64,000 bases of DNA from Pempheris klunzingeri (lineage: Eukaryota; Chordata; Actinopteri; Acropomatiformes; Pempheridae): NCBI RefSeq assembly GCF_042242105.1, contig NC_092029.1:22240885-22304884 (forward strand), given 5' to 3'. Of this stretch, positions 25,389-36,775 are shown piece after piece. The first letter of the stretch is position 1. Each line of letters opens with the position of its first letter. The notes under the pieces were generated by a model. That model saw nothing but the letters and a program-made list of their open reading frames with translations. It had not been told where the DNA came from and did not search any database. Position numbers and translations under genes: made by a program.

Positions 25389-26261
25389 GCTCACTGTTAC
25401 TGTGTGTACTACACTGTGTACATATTACAGTGTTGTCCACTTTGTGTATGTGGACAAAGAAGAAAACCACAATAATGTTCTTCCACATCACCTGAATTCT
25501 TTGCCTGATGTGGGATTTATTTGACTTTTTCTATTGGCTGGAAGTAAATGTTAGATCATAAATCATCACTTTGCCTCTGCTTCCTCCTATTTCTGGAGAG
25601 CTTGAGGATCGCAGCTACAGCAGCCAAAGCTCCGGCTGATCAATGAGCTGCATGGTGACAACATGACAAGCAGCTTTCTATTTTGGCCAAAACCACTCTT
25701 GGAGAGTCGCAGTGGCCGTTTGATTAGCAAAGAATGAAAGTCAACAACAAAAACTAAAAAATAGCAGCAACGTTTTCATTTTAGTTTGTTTTTCCATCAA
25801 TATATTAACAAAATGCTTTCCAAAGGTTTATGTTTAATACAAATGCTGCTGATTTGCTTGACAGTAGATGATATTATGTAGAAAACAGCAGTGAATATGT
25901 AGCTGATGTTTCCATGATGTCTCTGCTGCATTAAAGATGGTGTCTTTGGACTGATTTCTGCCTTCCTTTAGTTTCAAATCAACCCCAATACTTAAAACGT
26001 GCTGCATATGGAAGCTAAGCACTAAATAAATGTATTTTGTTGTCTGTATTCATTCCCTGTCTAAGTTCTAACAGATCGTTTTGTCGTTGGCTGTGAAAAG
26101 TCTCCTGTGTTTTTCAAAGTGAGCTCTTCATCAGCGTCTGTCTGTCTGTCTCTTATCATTGGTGCCAACCTGACTCAGTTTAGTTTGAATTCACTGAAAT
26201 GAACCTTTACTTACGTTGAAGATCCCGTCACTGACCTATTTAATCACATTATGAGAATAAA
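25389..26261 (+). terminator. mcm9: mcm9 3' UTR and candidate polyadenylation signals
   Basis: After the TGA at 25386 there is AT-rich sequence with ATTAAA near 25930, AATAAA at 26025 and AATAAA at 26256. Which is used cannot be told from sequence. The opposing connexin ends only about 260 bases further on. Confidence 0.5.
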
Positions 26262-26766
26262 ATCTCAAAGCTGCTCTGTTTACTGTCTTGTTAGTAAGTG
26301 GTAACTTGGTAGCAAGTGATGTTCACAACCTACTGTTAGACACTAGAATGGTTCCAAACAGTGATGTGTGCTGCAGACAGTCGTACAGAGAATGTGACGG
26401 TGAGACAGTGAAGTGATTTGCAGTCACCAGTGAATATGGAGTGGGAGAAAGATTCAGTGCTCTCCTCTGTTCCCTGAAACCACAGCACATTATCCACTCT
26501 TTACACTTTTATTCATTTATTTATTGCATGAGTAATAATCACTTTTGGCTTGAAGGAAGAATAACACTGCACAAAGAAGGGAGAGGAACAAATGTCTTTT
26601 CATCCATCAAACTGTGAATGAAGCCGTATGAAATGTGTTGATCACAGATACAGCCAGTTTAAAAAGAAAAGAATTAGAAGAAATCAGCGGCTGAGCCTCT
26701 TCTGAGCTGCTGTTTCCTGAAGTGCTCAGACTCATCGTGTGGACATGTGAGTGTGTCCAGCCTGGC

Positions 26767-27540
26767 TCAGTCCTTCTGAAACTGTGTAACTCTCTCAGCT
26801 GAACTCACTTTGTCCAGACAGTACATCTCTGGGGGAATTGAGTCCCATCTCCTCCGCTCCTTCTCCATCATCTTTGAGACCATCAGGTGGAACATCTCCA
26901 CGATGTTGAGGACCACTGACAGGGCGGCCATCACTAGCATAAAGATGATGAAGATGGTTTTCTCTGTGGGACGACTGATGAAGCAGTCCACTGGTGACGG
27001 ACAGGGGTACTCTGGAAATGAAATCTTACTGGGCATGAGTATGAAGCCGTACAGGTAGTACTGGCCTACGATGAACGCCACTTCAAGCAGGATCTTCAAC
27101 AGCAGCTGCACGATGTAGCTGACCAGCAGGACACCCTTCAGCTGCACCTTGCCTCGTTCATCCGAGTACTTGGGAGCTTTAATCATCCCATCCTTACTAA
27201 GTTTCTGCTCCAGGCGTCTCCTCAGCTTGTTTTCTCTGCGAATCACCAGCAGGACATGGCCCAGATAGATGAGTGTTGGAGTAGAGACGGTGAGGATCTG
27301 CAGGACCCAGTAGCGTGTGTGAGACATGGGGAAGGATCGGTCGTAGCAGGCGTTCTTGCAGCCGGGGCTGAGGGTGTTACAGTTCATGTTTGCTTGTTCA
27401 TCTCCCCATATTTTGTCTACGCCAGCAGCCAGGATGAAGATCCTGAAGAGGAAAAGAACACTCATCCAGACCTTCCCCACTACAGTGGAGTGGGTCTGCA
27501 CCTTGTCCAGCAGGTCAGACAGTAAGGACCACTCCCCCAT
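26767..27540 (-). CDS. Connexin, short teleost type (Cx32.2-like), 257 residues
   Basis: A gap-junction channel subunit with four membrane spans, in one coding exon as usual for connexins. The N-terminus MGEWSLLSDLLDKV and the [13 protein letters not shown] block are diagnostic. Loop 1 has the canonical C54-X6-C61-X3-C65. Loop 2 is unusual: the first of its three cysteines is replaced by phenylalanine (F175, codon TTT), leaving only C180 and C186. The tail is short (ends TQFQKD) and has no PDZ-binding motif. The start was placed at the MGEW methionine, not at the longer open frame, because an acceptor TCTTGCAG lies 9 bases upstream. It diverges from the connexin at 29578. A candidate polyadenylation signal (AATAAA on the minus strand) is at 26523-26518. 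Confidence 0.9.
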   Translation of the reverse strand: MGEWSLLSDLLDKVQTHSTVVGKVWMSVLFLFRIFILAAGVDKIWGDEQANMNCNTLSPGCKNACYDRSFPMSHTRYWVLQILTVSTPTLIYLGHVLLVIRRENKLRRRLEQKLSKDGMIKAPKYSDERGKVQLKGVLLVSYIVQLLLKILLEVAFIVGQYYLYGFILMPSKISFPEYPCPSPVDCFISRPTEKTIFIIFMLVMAALSVVLNIVEMFHLMVSKMMEKERRRWDSIPPEMYCLDKVSSAERVTQFQKD

Positions 27541-27970
27541 GACGACGGCCTGCAAGAGAGGAGACCGAGAGCAGCGATGAACACACAGCTGGACACATGG
27601 AGCGGGATCAGTGGACGCAGACATGAGATAAGACACAGTTATAAGAAAATGATAAACATCAGTGACTCTGCCAGCTCAGCTCTACCTAATGGAGTGTCAA
27701 ATAAACTCAACCATCCTATTACAGAGCTGTAGCTTTCTACAGAGACAGAACCTATCAGAGCACATCCAGTTAAAAACGAAAACTGTTTCTCAGCTGTTAT
27801 TAACATACAATAATACAAGACTGTTGATGAGGCTACATAATCTAATTCTCCATCGTGGTTTTCACGTTATACTAATGAATTAACTGCTCCTACCTCAGTA
27901 GTGACCAGTGCCTTGTTCAGTCGCCCCTGTACTGGGTCCGGGCTTCTCTCACTTCCCTCTTATAATTCAC
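27541..27970 (-). promoter_or_regulatory. Promoter, non-coding exon 1 and intron of the 257-residue connexin
   Basis: On the minus strand a TATA-like ATTATAAGAG lies near 27965-27956. A candidate exon of about 35-40 bases follows and ends at 27894 with donor GTAGGA. The acceptor is at 27550, just before the coding exon. A TATA box, a short UTR exon and a small intron are standard connexin architecture. Confidence 0.55.
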
Positions 27971-28769
27971 ACTGAGACTGCTCAATCATCAGATTCCTCC
28001 CAGGTCCGACTGAGCCGCCCACACTCCCTAGCAACAGCACCACATCACGTCACACATGTGTTGAAATGGACGAGTTCCTGAGCAAAGGTTGTTCACTGAG
28101 GAGGTGCTGCTGAGCTCCAGCCCCTGACAGTGGCTGGTGCCACATTAAGACAAAACTAAAATTCTATGTGATGATGATGAGGATGGAGCAGCAGCTAATC
28201 CCTCTGTGTTGCACAGCAAAGTGCACATGAGAAGGATGAGACGAGGTTGGTCCAGCTGTGGGCTGAGGTCACATGGAGTCAGTGGACATGCTGGACTGAA
28301 ACCTTGTTGTAACCCGAGCAGACATTTAAAGATGGAATGTCATGAGGGTCATCAGATGTGTTTACTTGATTCAGGGTGTATGTGTCTGTGTCCTCGTACA
28401 GCTGTGGCTAACGGAGCGCCTCGGCTCACCGTCACGCTGTGTCAGCTCTTTGTCCTTCCTGCAGCCGAGCTATACTGGGAAACATGTTGCAACTTCATAT
28501 CTTCCCTTTTAGACTAATACACATTCCTACATGTTAACACATCACATAGGCAAGGTGCGTCCATGAAACAAACACACACAGTCTGGGTGTGGGGAGTGTG
28601 ACAAATCTGTCCGTCAATGGGAGTTCAGAAAACAAAGATTTCTATGTGAATTAATGCTCATTAAGGTTTCTTTTATAGGAAATGAGGGTGATGAAACCTT
28701 TTCATCAGAATCATCACGTGTTCGACTGAGGGAAAGGAGAAGCTGTGAACAGGAGGCTGAGCGTCCACG

Positions 28770-28910
28770 CCTGAGTCAGCCAGACCAAACCCACAGGCCT
28801 CGGCGGGATTTAAGACCCATCCTGGTCCGTCCGTCACGGCGCTCTGCGTTCACTGAGGGCCACAAGAAGATCTCATATCTGAAGCCTGACAGGCGAGTAC
28901 CTTTTCTCAA
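28770..28910 (+). promoter_or_regulatory. Candidate promoter and UTR exon of the 290-residue connexin
   Basis: Contains an AP-1-type TGAGTCA (28772-28778) and a TATA-like GATTTAAGA about 30 bases on. A possible exon ends near 28896 before GTACCT. The coding exon has an acceptor TTTCCAG at 29575, two bases before the ATG. The donor assignment is uncertain. Confidence 0.35.
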
Positions 28911-29577
28911 CTAACACCTTTGTTCATTAATGTGCTGTTGTGTCCCAGAAAGTGTTTCAGTGTGTCTTTTAAACAGATCGGTCAGTTCCTCTGTGCCACG
29001 CGTGTGTCCTGTCTGTCCAGCTGCTGCCTTCTTGTTTCTTCTGTGAGGACAGAAACACTTATTGTTGCCCTGTGGTGTCTTTCCATGCCTTCTTCTTCCA
29101 GACTAACTCTACTTTATTCCCTTTTTCTTTTTGTCTCAAGAAACTTCAACTTGAAAAGAACACAATGCAACAGTGTGGGTCTTTACTGATGATATGTAAG
29201 GAACAAATGAACAATATGTCAGATGTGCTGTACGTCTTTAACCACACTGCTGCGCTTCATATAACAGGATGCTTTGGCCTGTTGGCCCTGAGAGGGGACG
29301 CTGTCTGTCTGTGGCTCCTGGAGGTTTAAAGGCCTGAATTTCAGATGAAAGTTAGAAATTGAAATCGTACCTGGTGCACTGCTCTCTGGCTTGTCCTTTC
29401 ACACACACTTGTTTTACGCAGACACTTAATATTTCATTATTTCGGGCTGTAATCAGGTCTTATCATAGTGGAAGTGCAGACAGCTTGAGAAATCAAAGAT
29501 CTATAGAGGAGAATAAATTGTCATCTGACGTCTGTGTGTTTCTGCTCCACTTCAGACTTTAGACTTTATTTCCAGCC

Positions 29578-30450
29578 ATGGGCGACTGGTCTTACCTGTC
29601 CTCACTCCTAGACAAGGTCCAGTCTCACTCCACTGTGGTGGGGAAGATCTGGATGAGTGTCCTCTTCCTCTTCAGGATCTTTGTCTTGGGTGCCGCTGCA
29701 GACAAAGTTTGGGGAGACGAAGTGTCGGAGTTCTACTGTGACAGCATGGAACCAGGATGTGAACACGCCTGCTACAACTGGATGTTCCCAATGTCCTACG
29801 TTCATTACTGGGTCCTGCAGATCACCTTTGTGTCCACGCCCACCCTGGTCTACCTGGGCCACGCTGTCCACGTCATTCACAAAGAGAAGAGGATGATGGA
29901 GCAGCTGCGGGACAGCACTCATGGAAGTGCTCTGAAGAAGCCCAAGTATACAGACGACAGGGGGAAGGTGAAGATAAAGGGCATCCTCCTGTGCACATAC
30001 ATGACCCAGCTGGTCTTCAAGATCCTCCTGGAGGTGGGATTCAGTGTGGGCCAGTTTTACATCTTTGGCTCAGTGTTCATAGTCCCTTATTTCCACTGCA
30101 CCGAGGCTCCACCTTGTGCTCGCTTCAGCGGCGCCCAGTGTTACATTTCTCGTCCCACGGAGAAGACCATCTTCATCATCTTCATGCTTGTAGTTTCAGG
30201 CATTTCGGTGCTCCTCAACATCGTGGAGATGATCTACCTGCTGTGTAACAGGAGGAGACACACTAGGAAACAGCTTAGAGCTCAGCAGCATGCGCTCCGA
30301 TCACAGCAGTGCCCATCCAACCCAGTCTGGGGGGCCATGAGCAGACAGTATGGAGGCTTCCCCCTGCTCCCTGTGCCTGCTCAGGGAGGGGGTGTCCTCT
30401 GCAGAGAGGACGAACATGGGGACTCTGTCAGTAAAGAGAAGGACACCTGA
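29578..30450 (+). CDS. Connexin, short teleost type (Cx32.2/Cx32.7-like), 290 residues
   Basis: Gap-junction subunit: [14 protein letters not shown] start, four hydrophobic spans, [13 protein letters not shown] before span 4. Loop 1 is canonical (C54, C61, C65). Loop 2 is C174-X5-C180-X7-C188, where most connexins have X4 and X5, so the second loop is three residues longer (FSGAQC region). The cytoplasmic loop [15 protein letters not shown] is close to KAPKYSDERGKVQLKG of the neighbour at 27540, supporting a local duplication. Poly-A signal AATAAA at 31042. The ATG is the first after the acceptor and begins the conserved MGDW. Exact orthology within the fish-specific connexins near gja1 cannot be set without a tree. 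Confidence 0.9.
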   Translation: MGDWSYLSSLLDKVQSHSTVVGKIWMSVLFLFRIFVLGAAADKVWGDEVSEFYCDSMEPGCEHACYNWMFPMSYVHYWVLQITFVSTPTLVYLGHAVHVIHKEKRMMEQLRDSTHGSALKKPKYTDDRGKVKIKGILLCTYMTQLVFKILLEVGFSVGQFYIFGSVFIVPYFHCTEAPPCARFSGAQCYISRPTEKTIFIIFMLVVSGISVLLNIVEMIYLLCNRRRHTRKQLRAQQHALRSQQCPSNPVWGAMSRQYGGFPLLPVPAQGGGVLCREDEHGDSVSKEKDT

Positions 30451-31060
30451 CACAGTTGGGATATTTGGTCTTTTTTTTTAGTTTTCTCCAGTTCCAGTCT
30501 TTTCTAGAGTGAGAATGTGTTTATGGGTGTTGCTTGAATTATCTGACTCACTGTGCCTCCAGATGATAATGTTTTAGTTTCCAAGTAGCATTTACCGTGT
30601 TTTTGAATGAAGTTATGAAAAAATGTTCACAATCTTCCCTCTGATTGGTGGATACCACCAGCTCCACATCATTTCAACAGATTTCTTCATCATTACAGAA
30701 TGGTTCAAAGTGTGATCAGACGGTCTGACGTCACTGTCACAGCCGCTGGGGGCCACACGAGGTGGTGGGTTACAGCAGGTCAGGTATGAGGCCTGTACGT
30801 GACACAGAGGGTGATGAAGGAACGGGGGGGGGCTGTGGGATTTAGAGGTAGAGTCGGTGATGTGACTCAGATTAGATGGTTTATCTGTGTACTCTTACAC
30901 AGGAAATGTATCTGAGTCCCTGCCAGAGCTCGTATCAAGGCTTCAAAGCTGCGGACACTCTGCTGAAGGCTCTTACTTTTTGAACTGTTTGCACTCTTTC
31001 GAGGCACTTTGTGAGTTTGCTCTGTGAAAGGTGCTGTACCAAATAAACCTCACTCCACTC
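30451..31060 (+). terminator. 3' UTR of the 290-residue connexin
   Basis: About 600 bases without coding signal, ending at AATAAA (31042-31047) just after GTGCTGTACC. Confidence 0.55.
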
Positions 31061-31794
31061 ACATTGTGATTCAGTTTGTCAGTCAGAAAAAAAAGACGTC
31101 TCTTCCGTCTCTAGATGAATAACTGCCAGCTTCATTGGTAAAGGAAAGAAATGGGAGAGGCAGCCGGAGCTGGCTGGTGTTGATTATGTGATTGAACACA
31201 TGAAGGCTACAGTTTGCTGCAGTGTCAGCAAACTGCAGTGTCAACATCTTCAACATTTTATAATGAAACCTGCTGTAATGTCACATAAAGAAGATTCAAC
31301 TTTCTATATAACACAACAAACTGAGTCTTAGAATTTACTTAAAATTCATGAAAAACACTCAAAGTGAATTATTATAAATTGTTTCAATCCAACTGCACAC
31401 AATTTATATTAATGATGCAAAAGAGTTACTTATTTTTTCCAATTGTTGAACTCTTTATTGAGGTGATTACATTCAGATCAAATAGTTACACCAACAGGTT
31501 TGGATCATTTCTCCTTTTTGTCCATGTTCTCATCTGAAACCATCGTTGCACCATCGTTGCACTCACATGTCTGTGCTCGTGCCTCTGTGGGAGGACGTCA
31601 TCGTGGATGGAGATGCCTTCATGTTTTTTAAAATGAGCTGTGAAGAAGCTCAGAAGTTGAGGGCTTTTTGCTCTGACAGCAGCTCCAGATAGAAGGACAG
31701 GAGCTGCTCATCAGCTTTGGATGCTTCAGATGCGTCTCTCTGTGCATAATGTCCCCCTCATGTCCTCCCACCGACAAACAAGATAAGACTTGAT

Positions 31795-32373
31795 TTTTTT
31801 TATTTTTTTTATTCACATTTTTTATTGAATTTTTCATTTTTTAAACATGAACAAACACACAAAACATAAAAAACAATAACATAAAAAGGCAGGTTTTTCA
31901 GCAGGCAATGTCCATCACAAATTGTCTAAAGAAAAGCTGAGAGGGTCCAACACATAGTGGGTGTTCAGCGGCTGTGGTACATTCTTCATATGTTCATATT
32001 CACATGTAAATATTCACGTTAGAATTCACTTTTCAGTTTCTTACACACACAAAATCTCCAAAACTCTCCCATTGTTCATTAGCAGCTTCATTTCCACCGT
32101 TCAATCTCATCAACATTTTTTCATATGCAGCCGTTTCCATCATTTGAACTTTCCACATTTCCATAGTGGGAGTTTGGGGTTCTTTCCAACACCTCAGGAT
32201 CAGACGAGCACAGGTTAACAGACCAGATTTTAATATTCGGTATTTAAATTTATTTAAATTTGGTACTGTTGTTCTGTCCCCGAGGAGACAGAGCCTTGGT
32301 GAAGTTGGAGTATACATTCTAGCCAATTCCCTACAAACTCCAAAACATTTTCCCACAGAGGGAAAACCCGAGG
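31795..32373 (-). mobile_element. 5'-truncated L1-type retrotransposon with 17-bp target duplications
   Basis: The minus strand encodes a C-terminal L1 ORF2 remnant: PRVFPLWENVLEFVGNWL in one frame, then SPRLCLLGDRTTVPNLNK and LILRCWKEPQTPT in another, so a frameshift divides it. The 3' end is A-rich (T runs at 31794-31830 on the plus strand). The duplication ACAAGATAAGACTTGAT flanks it perfectly (31778-31794 and 32374-32390). It lies between the 290-residue connexin and gja1. Confidence 0.9.
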
Positions 32374-32949
32374 ACAAGATAAGACTTGATTAACGACATG
32401 GGGAGATTCACACGTTACGCCAGCACAGGAAACTATGAAAAGAGGGAGGAACATGTTTTAAGAATGAAGATATTACATTCAGAAGATATACACTGTGCAT
32501 TTCAATGCTTTGGTCATATCATGTATATAATCATGTATATGTGTACACTTGCACTCAAAATTATTCAACCCTAATTGCAAATTAGGTGTGTTGGCAAAAT
32601 GTACAATCTTTCAGCTGTGTTCAATGAAGTCACTAACAACTGACCAGGAACAGAGGAACTCCAGCCCACGTACGAAGAACACGGTCTGGTCTTTGTGCTA
32701 CTGTCATAAAGAGATGGTCCTGTTTCACAGCCCCTCTCCCCCTCTGGGCGAGGACGGCAGGAGGACTGAAGGACTTTGGGGGATGGGGGCAGTTTAGATT
32801 TAAACTTTAGTACCTGTACCCACATGTTCATTAGATACACTTTCCTGGGCTCCTATTGTAACAAAATAAACTTAGAGTAAATTAAAGCCCACAGTTTTTG
32901 TCTGCTGCCGCCGCTGCACACAGCTACAGGGTCACTTTGCCTTCTTTAC

Positions 32950-33027
32950 AGTGTGTGTGAGTGAGTGTGTGTGTGTGTGAGTGTGTGTATGAGTGAGTGT
33001 GTGTGTGTGCGTGTGTGTGTGTGTGTT
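32950..33027. repeat. Imperfect (GT)n microsatellite
   Basis: GTGT tracts interrupted by GAGT and GTAT. Confidence 0.9.
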
Positions 33028-33613
33028 GTGTTCTTATTCCCACAGTTAAGCCAATGACCCCGTTAACCCCTTAAACGTGTGCAGTCTGGTACCATGTCAC
33101 ACCAAAACATGTGCAGTGCACTGCACTGTTGTCACCACTAGGTGGTGCTGTACACTGCTCAGTGCAGTGTGGGAGCTCCACTTTAATGGAAAGTTACAAA
33201 AACACAGGAAGAGTTTACCATCAACAGGTCTTAGTCTGACTTTAGGAGTGATGAGTGAACTCATCTCAGAGTTGGTACGGAGCCTCAGAGAAAAACACTT
33301 TGACGCACAGTCAGAATGAGGTAATGAGAAAAGTGCAGTGTGACAGGACGATGCTGCAGAGATGAAGCAGTGTGGAGACGGAGTAAAGCCCACATCACAC
33401 ACACTGAGGGCTCCACCAGCGACATACATAACAGATCCACACTTTGGCTCCCATGATGCACCTCTGCTCCAGAGGGTGAAGCTGTGCCGCCAAATGTTGG
33501 GCTCATCTCCTAAAAGTGAGCTGACAGACTTCATCAGAGAAAATAACTATCTGCTGATGTGATGGACAGACTGTCCACAGCTCGTCCCTCAGAAGAAGCA
33601 GCAACAAGTCACA

Positions 33614-33718
33614 GCTGGTCCTGGACCAGCCAGCTTCACTGGAGCAGAGGGAGGTCCAGTGAAGCCGGCTGGTCCTGGACCAGCCAGCTTCACTGGAGCA
33701 GAGGGAGGTCCAGTGAAG
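33614..33718. repeat. Duplicated 51-bp unit containing two palindromes
   Basis: Identical 51-base copies at 33614-33664 and 33668-33718, three bases apart. Each holds the palindromic CTGGTCCTGGACCAG and an inverted pair CTTCACTGGA/TCCAGTGAAG with an 11-base loop. Confidence 0.93.
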
Positions 33719-33759
33719 AGCAGGACGGGTCAACGTACTGAGTGACCTTCCTCCAGGAG

Positions 33760-34153
33760 GAGAGAGACAGACAGGCAGGGAGAGACAGACAGGCAGGGAG
33801 AGAGACAGACAGGGAGAGAGAGAGACAGACAGACAGACAGAGACAGGCAGAGAGAGAGACAGACAGGGAGAGAGTGAGACAGGCACACAGACAGGCAGAG
33901 AGAGACAGACAGGCAGGCAGGCAGGCAGAGAGAGAGACAGACAGACAAGCAGAGAGAGAGACAGGCACACAGACAGGCAGAGAGAGACAGACAGGCAGGC
34001 AGAGAGAGAGAGAGACAGACAAGCAGGGTGAGACAGACAAGCAGAGAGAGAGACAGGCACACAGACAGGTAGGGAGAGACAGACAGGCAGACAGACAGAG
34101 AGAGACAGACAAGCAGAGAGAGAGAGACAGACACAGACAGTCAGACAGACAGG
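33760..34153. repeat. CAGA/GAGA minisatellite upstream of gja1
   Basis: About 390 purine-rich bases, with units such as GAGAGACAGACAGGCAGG and GCACACAGACAGGCAGAG. Ends roughly 100 bases before the gja1 TATA box. Long open frames here on both strands are compositional. Confidence 0.95.
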
Positions 34154-34207
34154 TCCTGTCTCCTTCCCTCTGTCTCCGTCCTCCCAGCAGCCTCTCGGGC
34201 TCGGCCC

Positions 34208-34358
34208 TGACGTAGAGGTCAGGTGACTGGCGCTGCTCTGCCGGGACTCTTATAAGGCAGCTTTGACTTACTCCTCCAGTTCCCCTCCTGGTCCCACAGT
34301 GACTTCCAGCGGCGGCGGAGACAGTCCCTGCGGGCCCCTTCTCTCTGCTCCTCCCCAG
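34208..34358 (+). promoter_or_regulatory. gja1: gja1 promoter and non-coding exon 1
   Basis: CRE-like TGACGTAG at 34208, TATA box TATAAGG at 34251. A likely non-coding exon from about 34280 ends at 34358 with a near-perfect donor CAG/GTAAGT. The matching acceptor TCTCACCAG is at 36759, 16 bases before the gja1 ATG. Vertebrate gja1 genes have this two-exon layout. The inferred intron (34359-36759) contains a (GT)n tract and no recognised gene. Confidence 0.7.
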
Positions 34359-35386
34359 GTAAGTTGTGCTGCTCTCTCCGCTCCTCACGGACTGTCTGAG
34401 GACTTTCTCCGTGCTGTGTCCCGTTAGACGCGCTCCGTGCGCTCCGACGCTCCAACACGCAGCGCAAACTCCTCCAAACTTTCCCAAGTTTCCTCCCCAG
34501 CGTGCAGACGCGCTCAGAGCCTCATTTCTCCGTTGTGCCTGTAACAGTCGGGGAGGTGAGAAGTGGAGTTTGTCCTGTGGGCTAAATGTTGGCTCCACTG
34601 ATCAGAAGAGTCCTGAACAACTTTTTTTTTCCACCCGAAGCTTCGGGCTGCTGTGGAGCTGCTGTGGAGGGAAGCTGCTCTGTCTGTCTGGAGACGGTCA
34701 CCCTCTCTCATAACTCACTCTGCAGTTTGCTGTAAAAGCTCCTCTGTGGAAACCCCAGTCCACGGTGGTCAGCAGGGTGTCTGCCCCCCCCCCCCCAGCA
34801 TTGTGTTGGACTCTATTGTTCTGCTCTGTCTTGGTCATTGTCACCAGACAGACTCACTCATGTAGAAAGTGGCGGGATGTTCTCTGTCTAATAACCACTT
34901 GTACACTTGTTCCTCAGCTGCCCCCGTTTTTACAGTCCTGAGCGAGGCTTCCACAGAGGGGGTCATAGGATGTAGAGTATGTGGTTTATTCTAAGTGGGG
35001 GCACATGTTTTGTCCCATGTGGATTAGACTGGACGTTCCTACTTACCCACTTTAACCCCCTAATGAAGGCATGGCCGAGAACTACGATGTCATTATCTGT
35101 TGGAGGCCTCTCCTCCGTGGCTCAGAGGATCTGCTCCAACCTGTTAACAGCTCTGTTAGTCGTCCCCACGGGTGGAGAAGCGACCCTCTGTGGAGCCCCC
35201 AAACCTCCACGAGGCTCCTGATCAGATTTCAGAGCTCGTATGGAATGACTGAGAGAGTGAAGTCCACATTAAAACACGTTTACAATGTGTTCTTGGATGA
35301 AACAAAGTAAAAATGTCAGTGCTCTGCTAACCTTGCTGAGCGGTGACCTCTTAGAGACCCTCAGAAAGTCCCAGAGGACTCATGGG

Positions 35387-35429
35387 GCCCCTGTGAGGAC
35401 CCCTGTGAGGACCCCTGTGAGGACCCCTG
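35387..35429. repeat. 12-bp tandem repeat in gja1 intron
   Basis: About three and a half copies of CCCCTGTGAGGA. Confidence 0.9.
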
Positions 35430-35738
35430 CTCTGGTGTTCCTGCTCAATCTAAGCGGCTCATTTAACCTCTGGCGTGTTGTTCGCTGTGTCTCATAGTTC
35501 ACATGAAGGACCACCAGGCCAGAGCAGCTCAGCAGTATTCTTCTATTGTCACACAGCGTCCCCCGCAGACAGTGGCCGAGGGGGGCGCTAGTTTTCAGGG
35601 GGTGAGCGCTGCAGAGTAACTGTGACGGGACGGTGTTCTGTAGTTTACAGCAGGACAGCTGGTGTGTTGAAGAAGCTTTGGACTGAATCAGGACTAAAGG
35701 GACAACATACGTTTGTAACGGGCTGATGTTCCCAGAGA

Positions 35739-35740
<2 letters not shown>

Positions 35741-35777
<37 letters not shown>
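35741..35777. repeat. (GT)n microsatellite in gja1 intron
   Basis: About 18 uninterrupted GT units. Confidence 0.95.
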
Positions 35778-35779
<2 letters not shown>

Positions 35780-36775
35780 CAGTGAGGAGAGGAGCCCCCA
35801 CTCAGAGGTCTCACCCGGAGGATTTAGCTGCAGTGTCTGTTCAGCCACACATATTTAATTGGGAACACAATCAAGCAGCACACTGGCTTTCCTCCAGCAA
35901 ACTCACCAGCTTGGCAAAGAAACAGCACCCAGTCGATCTTCTGCTGTTCTCTGGGGCCTTTCTGCTTTTGTGGTCTGCTGGTGATGGAGCTCTGTCCGCC
36001 CTCTTCCTCGGTCTTCCTGTCCTGAGGAGCGGGACTGAGGCTCCCAGCTGAGCTCAGAACGATAGAACAGGAGGGTGAAAGTTAACGACACATTTAGATA
36101 AAGCCCCTCTCACCTGACACAGTTTGGACCCTGCGGAGGGTCAGTGCAGGTACGATCCCCTCATGTGACTGAAATGGGTGGTTTTTTCCAGCAGCCCCGA
36201 CCAGGTTGGTGACTGCACAGTTCACTTCACGTCACTGTGAGATGTTTAGCGCTGCACAAAGGATTTCAGCATTCCCAGTGACAGTACTTGGATTCTTAAT
36301 CTTCCCTCCACGTCGTTTTTTAGTGGACGGCCAAACAAAGAACTGGGCCGTGACTTTATCATCCTGCTGGTGTGAAGAATTTAACGGGCTCTCTCAAGTC
36401 ACTCTGAAGCTGTTTTTACTGCTGTTGAATACTTTAATTATTTCACGAGTGTCTTTACTTCCTGAGCCATGTTTGATATCTTGCCTGGACTGGAAGTGTC
36501 GCAGAAACGGACCGCAGTGTGTTCTGCCGTCTGTAATTGGATTAGCGTGTGTTTTGCGTCATGAACATGTAGTTTTGTCTCCTTCAATAATGATGCTCTT
36601 TAATCACATAATTCTGCCAAAATTCCACATGTCCAGAATGCTGCGGGTGTTAATCTTCCTTAAACAGCCAAACTACTGCTGTGGTGTCAGACTGTATCTG
36701 TGTGAGATGCCTTTAGCTGAGCCTTACTGTCACTTCAACATTGCCCTTTCTCTCACCAGCTAACGCTTCCTGAGA

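Noticed and set aside
27541..27636. N-terminal extension of the 257-residue connexin by 32 codons
   Set aside because: Connexins begin at MG(D/E)W; a splice acceptor lies between the upstream methionine and MGEW.
33690..34598. Frames of 134-302 codons upstream of gja1
   Set aside because: Same cause: purine satellite read in both directions, no splice support, no family.
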